From: Desulfonatronovibrio hydrogenovorans DSM 9292
GTDB taxonomy: Bacteria > Desulfobacterota > Desulfovibrionia > Desulfovibrionales > Desulfonatronovibrionaceae
NCBI RefSeq assembly: GCF_000686525.1
Contig: NZ_JMKT01000008.1
Span: 124,001-188,000, forward strand
DNA: 64,000 nucleotides
Direction of reading: 5' to 3'
Both the position numbers and the translations under genes were made by a program. Positions 60,626 to 64,000 of this stretch are shown here, one piece after another. The notes beneath the pieces were generated by a model. It worked only from the letters and a program-made list of their open reading frames with translations, did no database searches and was not told the DNA's origin. The first letter of the stretch is position 1, and the number at the start of each line of letters is the position of its first letter.

Positions 60626-62425
60626 ATGTTTCGGATTCGCAGGATATACGATGACTCCCTGGGCAGGGACCGGGAAGTGATTGATCAGGCCAGACAGATC
60701 CTCAAAGAACAGTTTCCCCAGATGGCTGCAAAGGATATCGCTCTGCTGCCGTCCCAGCTCAGGGACCCTCTTAAACATCGGTTCAGGAGCATTTTGTTTG
60801 CTGGAGAAGATCAGTCCTGGAATTTAAGAGGCTTTGCCCTGCTCATGCACGCAACTGACCTTGATTTCTGTTACCTGGACTATATATCTGCAGCCGGAAA
60901 CAGGACCGGATCAGGTATTGGAGGGGCTCTTTACCAGCGGGTCAGGGACGAGGCCAAATCCCTTGGGGTCAGAGGGCTTTTTTTTGAGTGTCTGCCAGAT
61001 GAACCGGACCTTTGCCAGGACAAGGACATCCTGGCCCAGAACCGGGCCAGACTGAGATTTTACGAACGCTTTGGGGCCAGACCGGTGTCAGGAACCGCCT
61101 ATGAAACCCCGCTCAAGCCAACGGATGACTGCCCGCCGTTTCTGGTCTTTGACCATCTGGATCAGGACAGCCCCCTGAGCCGGAAAGAGGCCAGGGTCAT
61201 GGTCAGGGCTATCCTGGAACGCAGGTACAGCCACAAGTGCCCGCCCGGATATATTGACATGGTGGTGGACTCCTTCCAGGATGATCCAGTCAGGCTGAGG
61301 GATTTCAAATACGTGAAGAAGAGCCGTGAAAAACCGGCCAGGCCCATGTATCCGGACAAGGTGATAGCCCTGTGTGTCAATGACCGGCATGATATTCACC
61401 ATATCCATGAAAGGGGATATGTGGAAGCACCGGTCAGAATCTCAGCTATCCTGAATCAGCTGGACAGGACCGGGCTGTTTGAACGGGTCAGGATTTCCCG
61501 TTTTTCTGAAAAGCATATCCTGGAGGTCCACGACCAGAAACTGGCGAATTATCTGAAAAGGGTCTGTGCCGGACTTAAACCTGGTAAATCGGTTTATCCG
61601 TACGTCTTTCCGGTCCGCAATGCAGCAAGGCCTCCCAGGGACCTCCCGGTCAGGGCGGGATATTTCTGCATAGACACCTTCACCCCCATCAACAGCAATG
61701 CCTACCTTGCCGCCAGGAGAGCTGTGGATGCCACTCTGACTGCTGCAGCATGTCTGCTCAAGGGATACCGGCTCAGTTACTCTCTGGTCAGGCCGCCGGG
61801 ACACCATGCCGAGAGGAAAGTCTTTGGGGGGTTCTGCTACTTCAATTCAGCTGCAGTTGCTGCCAACTACCTGAGTAAACTAGGAAAAGTGGCAGTCATC
61901 GATCTGGATTATCACCACGGCAACGGGACCCAGGATATATTTTACAGTCGGCCAGATGTGCTGACCATATCCATGCATGGCCATCCAAGGTTTGCCTATC
62001 CCTATTTCAGTGGTTATTCCAAGGAAAAAGGAGAGGGTCCAGGAGCCGGGTTTAATGTGAACTATCCTTTGCCTGAAAGTCTGGATGGGAAAAAATTCAG
62101 GCTGGTCCTGGAAAAAGCCCTGAAAAAGATCAACCGGTTCAAACCCCTTTTCCTGGTGGTTTGCCTTGGGCTTGATCCGGCCAAGGGAGATCCTACTGGA
62201 ACCTGGTCCCTGAAGGCTGAAGATTTTGCTCTTAACGGACGGATGATAGCCTCCACCGGCCTTCCTGTCCTGGTGGTCCAGGAAGGAGGATACAGGGTCC
62301 GTTCCCTGGGCGTAAATGCAGCTGCTTTTTTCCAGGGCTTGACCGGGAGTCTGCCGCAGCCAGCGGGCACTAAGGATAAAGTTTCTGCATCCAGGGGTCT
62401 TGATGTACCTGGCAGGCTTCCCTAG
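60626..62425 (+). CDS. GNAT acetyltransferase fused to a histone-deacetylase-family hydrolase
   Basis: Residues ~1-180 look like a GNAT N-acetyltransferase (GFALLMHATDLDFCYLDYIS, then GSGIGGALYQRVRDEAKSLG for acetyl-CoA binding, and RLRFYERFGARPV). Residues ~240-590 are an HDAC-family zinc hydrolase: RPPGHHAERK (H393, H394), GGFCYFNSAAVAANYL, zinc ligands D428 and H430 in LDYHHGNGTQ, and D517 in GLDPAKGDPTG. Bacterial members deacetylate polyamines or proteins. One chain could therefore both add and remove acyl groups. An aggagg site lies before the ATG. The substrate is unknown. Confidence 0.88.
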   Translation: MFRIRRIYDDSLGRDREVIDQARQILKEQFPQMAAKDIALLPSQLRDPLKHRFRSILFAGEDQSWNLRGFALLMHATDLDFCYLDYISAAGNRTGSGIGGALYQRVRDEAKSLGVRGLFFECLPDEPDLCQDKDILAQNRARLRFYERFGARPVSGTAYETPLKPTDDCPPFLVFDHLDQDSPLSRKEARVMVRAILERRYSHKCPPGYIDMVVDSFQDDPVRLRDFKYVKKSREKPARPMYPDKVIALCVNDRHDIHHIHERGYVEAPVRISAILNQLDRTGLFERVRISRFSEKHILEVHDQKLANYLKRVCAGLKPGKSVYPYVFPVRNAARPPRDLPVRAGYFCIDTFTPINSNAYLAARRAVDATLTAAACLLKGYRLSYSLVRPPGHHAERKVFGGFCYFNSAAVAANYLSKLGKVAVIDLDYHHGNGTQDIFYSRPDVLTISMHGHPRFAYPYFSGYSKEKGEGPGAGFNVNYPLPESLDGKKFRLVLEKALKKINRFKPLFLVVCLGLDPAKGDPTGTWSLKAEDFALNGRMIASTGLPVLVVQEGGYRVRSLGVNAAAFFQGLTGSLPQPAGTKDKVSASRGLDVPGRLP

Positions 62426-62541
62426 TATATTTTCTGGAGGTTGATCTCCCATGGGTTCTTGCCAGGACAGAATGCTCACCGGCTTTGATGCGGGCGTTGT
62501 CCATGAGCGGGTAAAGCCATTTCTAAAAGGGATATTGTAGG

Positions 62542-63675
62542 ATGCTTTTTTTTCTAGCCTTTTTTACCATCTACCTGGCCATGCACGTCTTTGTATGGTC
62601 CAGGTTCTGCGTTCAGCTGAAACCTGGCTCCAGGGTGGCAGCAACCGGGTATGCCGTCTGTGTGCTGCTTGCCCTGAGCCCTGTTCTGGCTCACCTGATC
62701 CCTGTTTCATGGCCCAAGATCCTGGTGTATTCCTTCTGGCAGTTCACCTTTACCTGGCTGGGAGTGATCTTTTATCTTTTTTTTCTCCAGCTGAGCGTAT
62801 TTCTGCTGAAGACAGTTCTTCGGCCATTCATAGGCTCATCCTGGCCCAGAGCGGCATCATTTACCGGCATGTCCATCGTCATCCTTGCCCTGGCCATTGT
62901 CGGCTACGGATTTTATGAGGCTTCAAAACCGGTCCAGGTGGTCAAGCACCAGTTTGAATCAGAAAAAATAACCAGGGACATCAGGCTGGTCTTTTTGTCT
63001 GATCTTCATCTCGGAGTTCAGAAGTCCTCCAGACGCCTGGGAGAGCTGATTCAGCTCCTGGAGCACCAGGATGCCGATCTGATAATCTTTGGAGGAGACC
63101 TGGTCAATGACCACCTGGAGTGGCTGGAGGACGAAGCTCTGCAGCTCAAGGGCCTGACTGCGCCTCTGGGCAAATTCGGAGTGCTGGGCAATCACGAGTT
63201 TTATCCCGGCCTGGATAAGTCCCTGGCCCTGTTCAGGCAGTCGGAGATAGCAGTCCTGGATGACCGGAAAAAAGATCTGGAATCAATCAACCTGACCCTT
63301 ATCGGAGTGACTGATCCTACTCCCTATCCAAGTCCCAGGGAGCATCAGGAGGAAACAACCCGGAAGCTGCTGAAGGATATCCGGCCGGACAGGTTCAACC
63401 TGCTGATAAGCCACCGGCCCTGGGGGGTTGAACACGCAGCCCGGGCCGGAGTAGATCTGCATCTGGCCGGACATACCCATAATGGACAGATATTTCCTTT
63501 CAGATATTTTGTCAGGCTGCAGTTTGACCATGTTTACGGGTTATATCAAAATTCCGGGACAAGGCTTATTGTGACCAGCGGGGCCGGAAGCTGGGGGCCT
63601 CCCATAAGGGTTCTGGCCCCGGCGGAAATTGTGGTGGTGGATATCCTGGCTAGGAACCAGGCAGGGTACAGATGA
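62542..63675 (+). CDS. Membrane-anchored metallophosphoesterase (YkuE/YaeI-like)
   Basis: The first ~125 residues form four transmembrane helices. Residues ~145-377 are a calcineurin-like phosphoesterase: FLSDLHLG, GGDLVND, GNHEF, LISHRP and HLAGHTHNGQIFP supply the dimetal site. Relatives include phosphodiesterases acting on UDP-sugars or lipids; the substrate is not known. It is 116 bases after the GNAT-HDAC gene on the same strand and overlaps the convergent gene at 63650 by 26 bases. Confidence 0.87.
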   Translation: MLFFLAFFTIYLAMHVFVWSRFCVQLKPGSRVAATGYAVCVLLALSPVLAHLIPVSWPKILVYSFWQFTFTWLGVIFYLFFLQLSVFLLKTVLRPFIGSSWPRAASFTGMSIVILALAIVGYGFYEASKPVQVVKHQFESEKITRDIRLVFLSDLHLGVQKSSRRLGELIQLLEHQDADLIIFGGDLVNDHLEWLEDEALQLKGLTAPLGKFGVLGNHEFYPGLDKSLALFRQSEIAVLDDRKKDLESINLTLIGVTDPTPYPSPREHQEETTRKLLKDIRPDRFNLLISHRPWGVEHAARAGVDLHLAGHTHNGQIFPFRYFVRLQFDHVYGLYQNSGTRLIVTSGAGSWGPPIRVLAPAEIVVVDILARNQAGYR

Positions 63676-64000
63676 CTTCAGCCCTGGTCTTGAGCAGTTT
63701 TCTGTCCCAGTAGAAAGTCAGGGATTCGGCCTGTACGGATCTCAATTTTTCCTGCAGAAGCCCGGATGGATTTCCAGTCAGGTCAAAAAAGAGACACAAA
63801 CAGACCAGGGTAAACAGATCATCATGCTTTTCCAGGGCGGTTAAGGCGTTTCCCAGCCCTTTGGCCGCAAGACCGGGCATTCCCTGGGCAAATCTGGCCA
63901 GACCCCAGAAAGCCCCCCTACGCAGGGACAGGAGTTCCAGATAGTTGTCTGCTCCGTCTGATCGTTCCACCAGATAGGAAAAAAGTATGGGATGGTATTC
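63650..64000 (-). CDS. Hypothetical helical-repeat protein, C-terminal part (cut by window end)
   Basis: The minus-strand frame stays open to the last base (reading EYHPILFSYLVERSDG), so the gene starts beyond the window; about 116 residues are visible. The sequence YLELLSLRRGAFWGLARFAQG and ALTALEKHDD suggests HEAT-like helical repeats, as in DVU0298-type proteins of Desulfovibrio. That match is from memory and weak. The 3' end overlaps the metallophosphoesterase gene by 26 bases. Confidence 0.5.
   Translation of the reverse strand, partial: EYHPILFSYLVERSDGADNYLELLSLRRGAFWGLARFAQGMPGLAAKGLGNALTALEKHDDLFTLVCLCLFFDLTGNPSGLLQEKLRSVQAESLTFYWDRKLLKTRAEVICTLPGS

Noticed and set aside
1-64000. 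CRISPR array, rRNA or tRNA genes
   Set aside because: No regularly spaced repeats and no tRNA T-loop or rRNA-like stretches were seen on reading; a dedicated scan was not possible.

Overview
The window looks like a chromosomal segment of a Desulfovibrionales-type (formerly deltaproteobacterial) anaerobe. This is inferred from gene content, not from a marker search. The run ffh-rpsP-khpA-rimM-trmD-rplS-rnhB-yraN-rsmI, followed by a mannose-type PTS IID gene, HPr and enzyme I, is an arrangement I associate with that order. A rhodanese/ferritin-like fusion, a VKOR-type disulfide oxidase, a DUF362 ferredoxin-like protein and AcsA fit an anaerobic, sulfur-metabolising lifestyle. Most genes are G+C-moderate, with strong GGAGG ribosome sites and dense, often overlapping packing. 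No rRNA, tRNA or CRISPR array was seen.

Layout. 1-6.7 kb: the 3' part of purL, then housekeeping and hypothetical genes, including a TrmO/class II aldolase fusion, an HDOD protein, a DciA-like protein, a YjbQ protein carrying a fresh 51-bp tandem duplication, and a DUF2177 membrane protein. 6.8-7.7 kb: a 5'-truncated TnpB gene with its right-end hairpin. 7.7-13.5 kb: a UbiA prenyltransferase gene divergent from a compact lipid-modification operon (DUF1295, FAD amine-oxidase-like, DUF1365 fused to cyclopropane-fatty-acid synthase, SRPBCC).

13.6-26.5 kb is an accessory, defence-like island. It holds intact and broken copies of a small SAM methyltransferase gene, one decayed and one intact toxin-antitoxin pair, and two large phospholipase-D/superfamily-2 helicase proteins. 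One helicase has a MazG-like nucleotide pyrophosphatase domain at its N-terminus. The other sits in a tightly coupled NUDIX-helicase-NERD operon. Around them are fragments of an HNH endonuclease, an HsdS tail and a RhuM gene. The pairing of each helicase with a nucleotide-hydrolysing domain is the best candidate here for an undescribed system.

27-42 kb: metabolic genes. These are an SGNH esterase, a DUF362 protein, ArfB and a rhodanese-ferritin fusion; a minus-strand lipid/isoprenoid cluster (acyl ligase, SDR, aldehyde dehydrogenase, polyprenyl synthase); then ADP-ribosylglycohydrolase, ahcY, an RdgC-like protein, a GH57 protein, a VKOR-thioredoxin protein and an aminotransferase. 43-52 kb: SRP and ribosome-maturation genes followed by the PTS genes. 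52-59 kb: an Mla-type lipid transporter whose MlaD has a long beta-rich C-terminus, an amphi-Trp protein, a LytTR regulator with a degenerate receiver domain, and acsA. 59-64 kb: two hypothetical genes, a GNAT-histone-deacetylase fusion, a membrane metallophosphoesterase, and the 3' part of a minus-strand gene cut by the window end.
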